Positions 1 to 5,533 of a stretch of 5,584 nt of DNA are shown here, piece after piece. Position 1 is the stretch's first letter, and the number at the start of each line of letters is the position of its first letter. Source of the DNA: CAYLWN01 sp964387625 (lineage in GTDB: Bacteria > Patescibacteriota > Microgenomatia > UBA10105); NCBI GenBank assembly GCA_964387625.1, contig CAYLWN010000048.1, positions 1 to 5,584 of the forward strand. The letters are read 5' to 3'. A program made the position numbers and the translations under genes. A model generated the notes under the pieces. The model did not search any database. It saw only the letters and a list, made by a program, of their open reading frames with translations, and had not been told where the DNA came from.

Positions 1-1
1 T

Positions 2-814
2 TCAACTCCAACTGTGTCATCTTTACCACTTAATTATACTTATGATAAATATAAAAGACAGATTTTTGGAGACACTCTGGATAAAGATTTATTCTTTCCG
101 GAAAATCCCAATGTGATGTTTGTAGGAACTTCCCTATTCAGCCATAACACTGCTACGGAATTGACTGCTGAACTTTTTGCAGCTAATGGAATTTCTGCAA
201 ATTATCTGGGTGATATGCTCAGCAAAAACAAGCTGATTTCTCAGGAAGGCCACAGCGGTTATAAAGTTAACGACATATTACAAAAACTTATAAAAGAAGA
301 TCCATGGAAAGTTACTGATGGAAAAGTAATTATTTCTAATAATTTCAGAAAAAATATTGCAAAATCTAATTTAGTATATATAAATTTGGGTACTAATGAT
401 GCCGCATTTATTAAAAATCCTGAAATTTTTCATGATTATTATGCAGCATTGATAGATGAAATCCGTCAAATAAACCCATATGTAATCATCGTTGGCGATA
501 AAATTCCTCCCAGCATTGATCCTGAAATTGATATCAATATTGCCAAAAATAATCTACAATTAGACATTATAGCTTCTGAAAAACATATTTTGATTACCGA
601 AGACCTACGTAACAAATGGGTTAAGTATGATGAAAATGGTTTAGTTGATCAACAATATCTCCAACAATTTTTACTGGACGATGTTCATCCGAATTTACTG
701 GGCAGTCAGGATATGGCTGAGAATTTATTTGATACCGTATATCCCCGTATTACGGAGGATCAGATACCTCCTCTCATCACACCATATAGTAGTAATTATC
801 CTATTCTTCAATAA
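2..814 (+). CDS. SGNH/GDSL-type hydrolase, 5'-truncated by the window edge
   Basis: Predicted serine esterase/lipase-type hydrolase of the SGNH fold; the substrate cannot be told. The reading frame is open to the left edge, so the true start lies outside. The first possible start inside is a GTG at 14 (266 residues), which I doubt because it has no RBS and the frame continues upstream. Numbering from that GTG, block I is VMFVGTSLFS with the likely nucleophile Ser40; it reads GTS where the family usually has GDS. Block II is EGHSGY (78-83), block III is INLGTNDA (123-130) with the oxyanion Asn128, and block V is DDVHPN (222-227) with Asp222 and His225. All four blocks appear in the correct order and spacing. 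About 35 residues follow block V, ending at TAA without another recognisable domain. No membrane segment is visible in this part. It runs convergently to the four other genes. Family assignment is firm; specificity is unknown. Confidence 0.85.
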   Translation, partial: STPTVSSLPLNYTYDKYKRQIFGDTLDKDLFFPENPNVMFVGTSLFSHNTATELTAELFAANGISANYLGDMLSKNKLISQEGHSGYKVNDILQKLIKEDPWKVTDGKVIISNNFRKNIAKSNLVYINLGTNDAAFIKNPEIFHDYYAALIDEIRQINPYVIIVGDKIPPSIDPEIDINIAKNNLQLDIIASEKHILITEDLRNKWVKYDENGLVDQQYLQQFLLDDVHPNLLGSQDMAENLFDTVYPRITEDQIPPLITPYSSNYPILQ

Positions 815-821
815 ATTTATT

Positions 822-848
822 ACAGGCTAGGGCTACAGGCTATAGGGT
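822..848. repeat. short GC-richer tandem repeat (ACAGGCT/AGGGCT units)
   Basis: Directly after the SGNH stop codon, ACAGGCTA occurs at 822-829 and again at 835-842. Related units AGGGCT and ATAGGGT lie between and after them, giving a period of about 6-7 bp. It is the only GC-rich patch in this intergenic stretch and leads straight into the hairpin at 842-858. It resembles the other 7-8 bp arrays in the window in period but not in sequence. Confidence 0.5.
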
Positions 849-858
849 CGGACCCTAT
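842..858 (+). terminator. hairpin, possible terminator of the SGNH hydrolase gene
   Basis: ATAGGGTC and GACCCTAT form a perfect 8-bp inverted repeat around one G (in RNA, about six pairs with a five-base loop). It is followed by TTTTG, a short T run. It lies 27 bases after the TAA of the plus-strand gene, between convergent genes. The T run is weak and absent on the minus strand, so a role in ending the plus-strand transcript is plausible but not certain. The remaining bases to 949 show nothing else I can name. Confidence 0.45.
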
Positions 859-949
859 TTTGAACGGATTGTTATCACCTGCTAAAATTATCACTTTTCC
901 CGCAAATCAAGGATTTTTAATGATTAAAGATTGAGGATAAACAAATAAA

Positions 950-1633
950 TTACCACATTTTATAACTGATTGAAACAACGGAGACAATTTTACCAACACC
1001 CGATTTTCCAATTTCAGAAGTATCAGATTTATTTGATACTGATGTGGTGGGAGAAGTGGCTTGATTAATGGCAACAGCTTTTTTTATAAATTTATGATTG
1101 GCTTTGAGTATGTCGGCAGCTTGTTTTTCCGCATCTTTCATTGCCACATCAAGAGCTGATTTTTCCAGTTGAGCCTGATTTTCACTGGAAATTTCAGGTT
1201 GATTAACTAGACTGGCACCGTTTCCGTAAAGCGTGGGAATCAAACTGTCGAGCTTGGATGTGGATATATTTTTGGCTCCCATAGTGATACTTGAACGAAA
1301 ACCTTGGGCTCCGACAACTATGGATGAAGCAGGTATAACAGAAATTTGCGATTCGTAAATATTGGATTCAGAAATTCCGGTATCCTGTAAAATTTTTCTT
1401 AAATTAGCAGTTTTAGCTTTTAAATTACCAATTGCACCTGTTGCGTCAGATCCATCACCTAAGACTGTGAAGGTAACCGTGGTGTTGAGAACGTTCATGG
1501 TGACTTCACCTGTACCCGCAACTGTAACGACCAATGGAGAACTTAACCAAGTCCAGATACAAAAAATAGCTATCAGTCCGATAAAACCACCAATAATTAC
1601 CGGAACTGGTTTATGAGGGCAGGAATTATCCAT
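950..1633 (-). CDS. SIMPL (DUF541) domain protein, membrane-anchored
   Basis: A 227-residue protein of the SIMPL/DUF541 family, whose bacterial members are mostly secreted or envelope proteins of uncertain biochemical role. Residues 1-10 are short and polar with His and Lys. Residues 11-30 form one hydrophobic segment, acting as a signal anchor or uncleaved signal peptide; no clear cleavage site follows. The SIMPL domain spans about 34-225. It starts with VTVAGTGEVTM (36-46) and continues with the NLKAKTANLRKILQDTGI helix (70-87). Near 158-177 lies the conserved KSALDVAMKDAEKQAADIL stretch, matching the family's Ala-rich helix. A Ser/Thr-rich loop (192-206) precedes the last beta strand VGKIVSVVSISYKMW. 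The length is normal for the family. The ATG at 1631-1633 has no Shine-Dalgarno sequence, but a TTGACA box lies just upstream. The domain is expected outside the membrane. Confidence 0.87.
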   Translation of the reverse strand: MDNSCPHKPVPVIIGGFIGLIAIFCIWTWLSSPLVVTVAGTGEVTMNVLNTTVTFTVLGDGSDATGAIGNLKAKTANLRKILQDTGISESNIYESQISVIPASSIVVGAQGFRSSITMGAKNISTSKLDSLIPTLYGNGASLVNQPEISSENQAQLEKSALDVAMKDAEKQAADILKANHKFIKKAVAINQATSPTTSVSNKSDTSEIGKSGVGKIVSVVSISYKMW

Positions 1634-1641
1634 ATATATTT

Positions 1642-1670
1642 AAATTAAATAATTTTGATCAAAGTGTCAA
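1642..1670 (-). promoter_or_regulatory. sigma70-type promoter of the SIMPL gene
   Basis: On the minus strand a consensus -35 box TTGACA lies at 1670-1665. Two overlapping -10 candidates follow: TTTAAT (1649-1644, 15-bp spacer, 5 of 6 consensus) and TAATTT (1647-1642, 17-bp spacer, 3 of 6). The -10 box ends only 8-10 bases before the ATG, so the transcript would begin at or within a few bases of the start codon. Confidence 0.55.
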
Positions 1671-1684
1671 GAAGAGAAATGATT

Positions 1685-1735
1685 AAATAATAATCCAATA
1701 ATCAAATCATCAAATTATCCAATAATCCAATAAAA
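1685..1735. repeat. AT-rich octamer-like tandem array
   Basis: Between the CoA fusion gene and the SIMPL gene, variants of AATAATCC, AATAATC, AAATCATC and AAATTATCC follow each other with a period of 7-9 bases. No palindrome or coding potential is visible. It lies just upstream of the SIMPL promoter, so it separates that promoter from the end of the preceding gene. Confidence 0.6.
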
Positions 1736-1745
1736 TTTTGTAGAT

Positions 1746-2810
1746 TTATTTTATAAACTGATCTAAGTATTTTCTCGCTTGGTTTTTAGTTTGTTCTGTT
1801 GCAACAATCAAAACCACGCCGTGTTTACCCTCAGTAGCTTCAGCAAAGGAAGGCTGCCCATATACTATAAGATATCCTAAAGGGGCTAAAAATACCGCTA
1901 ACAACGTCAACAAATCATCTTCTCCGTTAACTTGCAGAACACTGGGTTTAGCTTCGTCCTTGATGAGGCTGTTTAATGTTTTAAAAACAGTAAAAGATAC
2001 TGTTCCAGCAGGATTATCCACGTTTTTGTGCACTTTTATGTTGCTAAAACCTAACTCTGCAATATTTTTATATTTTTGCTTACGTTCAACTTTTAGATCA
2101 ATTATGGAAATATCAGGCGTAATGCCTTTTTTAATTAAGTTAACTACTGTTGCATCGCCAACAGCAATAATACATCTGTCATGCTGAATTAATTTCAGCA
2201 TCTCATTTTTATAAATAGATCCTGAAACAAGTTCAGGATGACGATTATCTGTCAGTTCAGGATGACAAGTTATTAGTTTTCCTAATGGTTTCTTAAATTC
2301 CTGTCGTAATTTTTCCGGTAAATAACGGATTCCCCATTCTTTTGGTAAAATATACAAATTTCCTTGCCTATCAATCTCTCCATTTCTAATTCTTTTTGAA
2401 TTTATTGATTTACCATCTTTTCCCAAAACCCAAGGCACAGTAATAATTTCTAATTCTGTCCAATTTTTCAATTTACGTAAATTGTTTATTTCTTTTGCGG
2501 TTTTTAGAGTTTCCGGAGAAACAACAATAGCCTGTAAGTTTTTATCAATTAAAGTCGTACCATAAACATCATTAATGGGGATAATTTTTGCTCTATCAAT
2601 CCAACCTCGAGATTTTAAATAATTTTCTAATTCTTTCTTACGCTTATCATATTTTTCTACTATGAACTTCGAACTACGAACTACGAACTCATCGCTTGTA
2701 ATCCCCACCCAAACCTTCTCACTAATAATAAAAGCTTGATCAAGCAGCTTTTTATGTCCATCATGCAATAAATCAAATGTTCCGCCAACAGTGATATTTG
2801 CAAATTTCAT
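1746..2810 (-). CDS. fused archaeal-type phosphopantetheine adenylyltransferase and DUF359 (GTP-dependent dephospho-CoA kinase)
   Basis: A predicted two-domain cytosolic enzyme of CoA synthesis, 354 residues. Residues 1-155 are a cytidylyltransferase-like adenylyltransferase of the archaeal/eukaryotic type (COG1019-like). They show GGTFDLLHDGH (9-19, HxGH catalytic signature) and INSKRIRNGEID (136-147), equivalent to the ISSTxIR motif; the predicted reaction is phosphopantetheine + ATP to dephospho-CoA. Residues about 165-350 match DUF359, known in archaea as GTP-dependent dephospho-CoA kinase. Its motifs here are VGDATVVNLIKKGITPD (217-233), IIDLKVER (236-243, often DGKTxR in the family), NPAGT (266-270), VNGEDDLL (294-301) and IVYGQP (315-320). 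Three stretches look repeat-derived: residues 41-51, 183-211 and 321-330. The ATG at 2808-2810 fits the family N terminus and has an extended -10 box upstream but no Shine-Dalgarno. The domain calls are strong; activity despite the inserts is inferred. Confidence 0.85.
   Translation of the reverse strand: MKFANITVGGTFDLLHDGHKKLLDQAFIISEKVWVGITSDEFVVRSSKFIVEKYDKRKKELENYLKSRGWIDRAKIIPINDVYGTTLIDKNLQAIVVSPETLKTAKEINNLRKLKNWTELEIITVPWVLGKDGKSINSKRIRNGEIDRQGNLYILPKEWGIRYLPEKLRQEFKKPLGKLITCHPELTDNRHPELVSGSIYKNEMLKLIQHDRCIIAVGDATVVNLIKKGITPDISIIDLKVERKQKYKNIAELGFSNIKVHKNVDNPAGTVSFTVFKTLNSLIKDEAKPSVLQVNGEDDLLTLLAVFLAPLGYLIVYGQPSFAEATEGKHGVVLIVATEQTKNQARKYLDQFIK
1821..1850 (-). repeat. repeat-like in-frame insert in the DUF359 C-terminal loop
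   Basis: These bases encode SFAEATEGKH (321-330), placed between the conserved YGQP strand end and the GVVLIV strand. Family members typically pass from YGQP to GVV with only one or two residues, so about 8-9 residues look extra. From memory, near-identical SFAEATEGK-type peptides recur in unrelated proteins of candidate-phylum bacteria, suggesting a dispersed DNA repeat. The window holds no second copy, so this rests on the family comparison. Confidence 0.5.
2178..2266. repeat. palindromic repeat element inserted in frame in the CoA fusion gene
   Basis: Two hairpins stand side by side on the plus strand: ATGCTGAA (2181-2188) with TTCAGCAT (2194-2201), and ATCCTGAA (2219-2226) with TTCAGGAT (2232-2239). 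The outer ends GTCATGCTGAA and TTCAGGATGAC are inverted repeats with 10 of 11 matches. The half unit GTTCAGGATGAC is repeated at 2231-2242 and 2255-2266. Read on the minus strand it encodes residues 183-211 of the fusion protein, including HPELVSGS and MLKLIQHD. This peptide is familiar to me from a widespread bacterial palindromic repeat often found inside reading frames. It sits in the first loop of the DUF359 domain, before the VGD motif. Confidence 0.8.
2661..2688. repeat. four-copy heptamer tandem repeat inside coding sequence
   Basis: Four successive 7-bp units on the plus strand read TATGAAC, TTCGAAC, TACGAAC and TACGAAC. Read on the minus strand they encode most of EFVVRSSKFIV (41-51) of the fusion protein, just after the GITSDEF strand of the adenylyltransferase domain. 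Four units give 28 bp, one more than a multiple of three. The reading frame nonetheless stays open and the next conserved stretch (EKYDKRKKELENYL) is intact. Confidence 0.7.
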
Positions 2811-2819
2811 AATTTACTT

Positions 2820-2828
2820 ATTATATCA
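2820..2828 (-). promoter_or_regulatory. extended -10 promoter of the CoA fusion gene
   Basis: On the minus strand TGaTATAAT is a perfect extended -10 element (TG at 2828-2827, TATAAT at 2825-2820). No good -35 box is seen about 17 bases upstream, which is usual for extended -10 promoters. The hexamer ends 9 bases before the ATG, and no Shine-Dalgarno sequence lies between, so the mRNA is probably leaderless or nearly so. The element abuts the end of the palindromic repeat at 2830-2937. Confidence 0.65.
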
Positions 2829-2829
2829 A

Positions 2830-2937
2830 TGTCATTTCGATACCAGTTCGTAAACTGGTTGAGAAATCCAGGCTGTAAAGCCGTAGCAATATTGCACTTC
2901 GCTAGATTTCTCCTCACTCTTATTCGTCGAAATGACA
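2830..2937. repeat. composite intergenic palindromic element (REP/MITE-like)
   Basis: A 108-bp element with perfect 11-bp terminal inverted repeats TGTCATTTCGA (2830-2840) and TCGAAATGACA (2927-2937). Inside, GAGAAATC (2861-2868) pairs with GATTTCTC (2905-2912). Between these lie smaller hairpins: ACCAGTT/AACTGGT (2842-2848, 2853-2859), GGCT/AGCC (2871-2874, 2879-2882) and the palindrome GCAATATTGC (2886-2895). The whole could fold into a branched structure in RNA. No ORF or transposase is present, so it would be non-autonomous. It fills nearly all of the gap between glgA and the CoA fusion gene and might also end the glgA transcript. Confidence 0.75.
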
Positions 2938-2952
2938 AATAAACTAGATTAT

Positions 2953-4290
2953 TTAAACAATTTTAAGAATTTCTTTATAAAGGTGGAGATATTCTTTGGC
3001 ACTTTTATCCCATGAAAAATCTTGCCCCATCACTCGTTCAATCATTTCTTTGCGTTTGTGGCTATTTCCAAAAACAGCTAATGCTTCATCGATTTTTTGC
3101 ATAAAATCTTCCTCAGTTGTTTCATCCAGTAAGAAACCAGTGCGTTTATCACTGATTGAATCCATCAAACCTCCTGTTTTTGTAGCTATAGGTATCGTAC
3201 CATATCTCATTGCTATCATTTGTGTCAATCCGCAGGGTTCATAACGTGAGGGTATCAGAAAAAAATCAGCAGCAGCATAAATCCTGTGAGCCAAGCGCTC
3301 ATCAAAAGCTAAATTAACACTTACCCATGACTGCCGTACTCTACTTTGAAATTCACGCAAAGATTTTTCCATTTTCGCCATACCTTTACCTAAAATTATG
3401 ACTTCCACCCGCTTTTTGGCAGCCATTTCCAAAAGTGAAATCAAAAATTCAATTCCCTTTTGCGAAGATAGTCTGGATATAAACCCAAAGATGGGAATAT
3501 TTTCATCTTTAAATAATCCCAGTTCTGACTGTAATTTGATTTTATTATAAATTTTCCCATTTATAGCCTGGTTTGGAGAATATTTTTTGTAAATATGTGT
3601 GTCTGTTGCCGGATTCCATACATCAGCATCTATTCCGTTTAAAATGCCCATAAATTGATGTTTTTTGGATTTGATTACCTTTTGTAAACCAAAACTGATT
3701 TTACCGGTCATAATTTCCTTAGCATGATTGGGAGATACAGTACTCACAAAATCGGCTGTTTTTATTCCTTCCCGCAAAAATGAGATTTTTTTGCTTCTGG
3801 GATCAAGTAAATCCGTGATTTCTTTCAAATCCTCATGATGTAAGTATTTAGTCCAAAAATTACCTTGAAAAGCTACATTATGAATGGTAAGAATAGTTTT
3901 GGTTTTGGCAAAAAAAGGGTCCTGCCATTTTTTTAATAAAAAGGGTACCAAAGCAGTATGCCAGTCATGGCAATGAATGATGTCAGGAGCCTGATGGTTT
4001 TCTTTAATTTTTTTAACAGCCAAAAGACAAAAATGGGCAAAAGCCGGAGCTTGATTTTGCAGTTCTTTTAAAGCTTCTTTATGTGCAAAAAACGGACTCT
4101 CTATATATATGACGGGAATTTGACTGTTGGGTAGAAATGTAGGTTTGATAATAAAGCCATATCCGGGCATCATGATTTGGCTGTCAACATGCAATTTTTT
4201 TAAAGCTTTGGGTAGTGATCCGACCACATCCCCCAGTCCTCCGGTTTTATAAATAGGCGCGCATTCAAAAGATAAATGAACAACAAACAT
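2953..4290 (-). CDS. glgA: glycogen/starch synthase (GT5), compact form
   Basis: Predicted cytosolic glucosyltransferase that extends alpha-1,4-glucan chains from a nucleotide-glucose donor (ADP-glucose in most bacteria; the donor is not proven here). The N-terminal Rossmann domain holds KTGGLGDVVGSLPKAL (15-30), the donor-binding GT5 signature with Lys15, then HCHDWHT (106-112) and TIHNVAFQG (135-143). The C-terminal domain holds ILNGID (216-221), SRLSSQKG (272-279), SRYEPCGLTQM (348-358) and TKTGGLMDS (370-378). At 445 residues it is shorter than the roughly 475-480 usual for bacterial GlgA. The loss is mainly between MPGYG (41-45) and the helix before the HCHDW motif. The ATG at 4288-4290 starts directly with the expected first strand. 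There is no Shine-Dalgarno sequence at proper distance; an AGGA lies about 12 bases upstream. It may be cotranscribed with the glycosyltransferase 69 bases upstream. Confidence 0.93.
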   Translation of the reverse strand: MFVVHLSFECAPIYKTGGLGDVVGSLPKALKKLHVDSQIMMPGYGFIIKPTFLPNSQIPVIYIESPFFAHKEALKELQNQAPAFAHFCLLAVKKIKENHQAPDIIHCHDWHTALVPFLLKKWQDPFFAKTKTILTIHNVAFQGNFWTKYLHHEDLKEITDLLDPRSKKISFLREGIKTADFVSTVSPNHAKEIMTGKISFGLQKVIKSKKHQFMGILNGIDADVWNPATDTHIYKKYSPNQAINGKIYNKIKLQSELGLFKDENIPIFGFISRLSSQKGIEFLISLLEMAAKKRVEVIILGKGMAKMEKSLREFQSRVRQSWVSVNLAFDERLAHRIYAAADFFLIPSRYEPCGLTQMIAMRYGTIPIATKTGGLMDSISDKRTGFLLDETTEEDFMQKIDEALAVFGNSHKRKEMIERVMGQDFSWDKSAKEYLHLYKEILKIV

Positions 4291-4297
4291 AATAATA

Positions 4298-4379
4298 TAA
4301 ATCCTAAATTCTAAATCCTAATAATTTTTGGAGTTTTGAATTTGGAATTTATTTAGAATTTAGAGTTTAGAATTTAGAA
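4298..4379. repeat. heptamer arrays in inverted arrangement between two glycosyltransferase genes
   Basis: The left array reads TAAATCC, TAAATTC, TAAATCC (4298-4318). The right array reads TTTAGAA, TTTAGAG, TTTAGAA, TTTAGAA (4352-4379), with looser units TTTTGAA and TTTGGAA at 4334-4347. TTTAGAA is the reverse complement of TTCTAAA, a rotation of the left unit, so the two arrays can pair into an imperfect long hairpin. The right array forms the last codons and the stop of the family-4 glycosyltransferase; the left one reaches to within 8 bases of the glgA start codon. Confidence 0.7.
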
Positions 4380-5526
4380 TTTGTTTATAGGTTTTTTCAT
4401 ATTTTTTTACCATTAAATCGACTGTAAAATGATCTTCAACATATTTTCTACAAACGTTGCGGTCAATTTCTCCAATTCTTTTAACAGCTTCGACTAAGCC
4501 TTCAACTCCTTGTTTTTTTATAATCCATTTGCCTTTTCCCGATCTGTCATTATTGTCAGGATCGATAATAAATCCAGTCACTCCGTCCTGAATAACTTCT
4601 GCTACGCTGCCTCTATTAAACGCAATCACAGGTGTTCCGCATGCTAATGCTTCAATCATCACCATGCCAAATGGTTCTTCCCAACCTATGGGAAATAATA
4701 ATGCCTGCGCTTGTTTATAAAGTAAAACTTTATCTTTGCCACTTACCATTCCCGGCTCTCCTATCAAAGGATTATCCAAGTAAGGTTTTATCTGACTGGT
4801 AAAATAAACATCTTCATGATTGTGATCAGGAAATTGGGTACCGATTTCCAGTTGCATATTGGTGGAAAGTGCGGTAGCAATTGCATGGTGCAAGCCTTTT
4901 TCGGGAACTAGCCTACCCATAAATAATAAATAATCAGAAGATTTATCGCTAAATTCAAAATCACTTAAGTTCACTCCATGATAGATGGTGTCAGCAAAAT
5001 TTAGTTTTAATTTGGATTGTCTTTGAAAATTGCTGATGGAAATATAATTATGAGACGCAAATTTTGTATATTCAAGATATTCAAACACTCCTTCAGGCGG
5101 TAACGGATCGTGAATGGTATAAACAGTTTTTGTTTTAAATAAATCCTGAAAATAATGCGATATAAAAACAAAATCATGATATGAATGAATAATGTCAATT
5201 TTTTGCGCTTGCGCAAATTCATACGCTTTGCAAGTCACAGCCAATTCAAAGTTACGTTTTAAAACTTCATCAGTCCTGACTTTACGATCAATCAACAATT
5301 CGTTTCTTAACTTATGAATAGGCGTGTTATTTTTAAAATATTCAAAATTTGCTGTTATCACGGGCTCACCAGCCGGAAAATCCGGAACAGAAAAAACTGT
5401 CACCTCGTGACCATTTTTACGTAATCCTTGAACGGTATCAACTGCCAAGGATAAGGGAGCAAAAATTCTACCCGGATAAACAGATTTGGAAGCAAAAATT
5501 GTAGGCAACAAAAATCCTATCTTCAT
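4360..5526 (-). CDS. glycosyltransferase family 4 (GT-B fold)
   Basis: A 388-residue retaining glycosyltransferase, predicted to transfer a sugar from a nucleotide-sugar donor; donor and acceptor cannot be told. The N-terminal acceptor domain (1 to about 190) starts MKIGFLLPTIF and carries LAVDTVQGLRKNGHEVTVFS (27-46), IHSYHDF (113-119), YTIHDPLPPEG (136-146) and YHGVN (182-186). The donor domain carries LLFMGRLVPEKGL (200-212) and the GT4 signature EPFGMVMIEALACGTPV (284-300), with the E-x7-E pair Glu284 and Glu292. A charged stretch, NNDRSGKGKWIIKKQG (325-340), follows the TGFIIDPD strand. The length is normal. The final residues ILNSKL and the TAA stop are made by a heptamer repeat, so the C-terminal end is probably not conserved. 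The ATG follows an extended -10 box by 7 bases. It lies 69 bases upstream of glgA on the same strand, which suggests a shared glycan role by context only. Confidence 0.9.
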   Translation of the reverse strand: MKIGFLLPTIFASKSVYPGRIFAPLSLAVDTVQGLRKNGHEVTVFSVPDFPAGEPVITANFEYFKNNTPIHKLRNELLIDRKVRTDEVLKRNFELAVTCKAYEFAQAQKIDIIHSYHDFVFISHYFQDLFKTKTVYTIHDPLPPEGVFEYLEYTKFASHNYISISNFQRQSKLKLNFADTIYHGVNLSDFEFSDKSSDYLLFMGRLVPEKGLHHAIATALSTNMQLEIGTQFPDHNHEDVYFTSQIKPYLDNPLIGEPGMVSGKDKVLLYKQAQALLFPIGWEEPFGMVMIEALACGTPVIAFNRGSVAEVIQDGVTGFIIDPDNNDRSGKGKWIIKKQGVEGLVEAVKRIGEIDRNVCRKYVEDHFTVDLMVKKYEKTYKQILNSKL

Positions 5527-5533
5527 AATTTTA

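Noticed and set aside
645..830. Plus-strand 61-codon frame overlapping the end of the SGNH gene
   Set aside because: It overlaps the conserved DxxH block in another frame, and its hydrophobic composition is what AT-rich out-of-frame DNA gives.
900..949. Rho-independent terminator of the SIMPL gene
   Set aside because: Only a weak TTAATGATTAA palindrome is present, with no GC stem and no T run on the minus strand.
1362..1616. Plus-strand open frame of 84 codons opposite the SIMPL gene
   Set aside because: It lies fully antisense to a well-supported SIMPL-domain gene, and its product has no recognisable domain.
2178..2266. CRISPR-like repeats
   Set aside because: The units are palindromes with a duplicated half, not evenly spaced direct repeats with unique spacers, and they lie within an open reading frame.
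2811..2830. Archaeal origin, suggested by the CoA gene type and the AT-rich upstream boxes
   Set aside because: An archaeal TATA box would lie about 25-30 bases before the start of a leaderless gene. Here TATAAT ends 9 bases before the ATG and has the TG extension typical of bacterial sigma70 promoters.
2996..3244. Plus-strand frame opposite the 3' part of glgA
   Set aside because: It is antisense to conserved GT5 motifs, with no promoter, RBS or domain.
4291..4301. TATATT just before the glgA start as a -10 box
   Set aside because: It ends only 3 bases before the ATG, so transcription would start inside the first codons; the sequence is also part of the repeat-flanked AT tract.
5007..5222. 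Minus-strand open frame of 71 codons in another frame of the GT4 gene
   Set aside because: It is nested in the glycosyltransferase, which has all expected motifs; the product is a low-complexity Ile/Leu/Lys-rich shadow.
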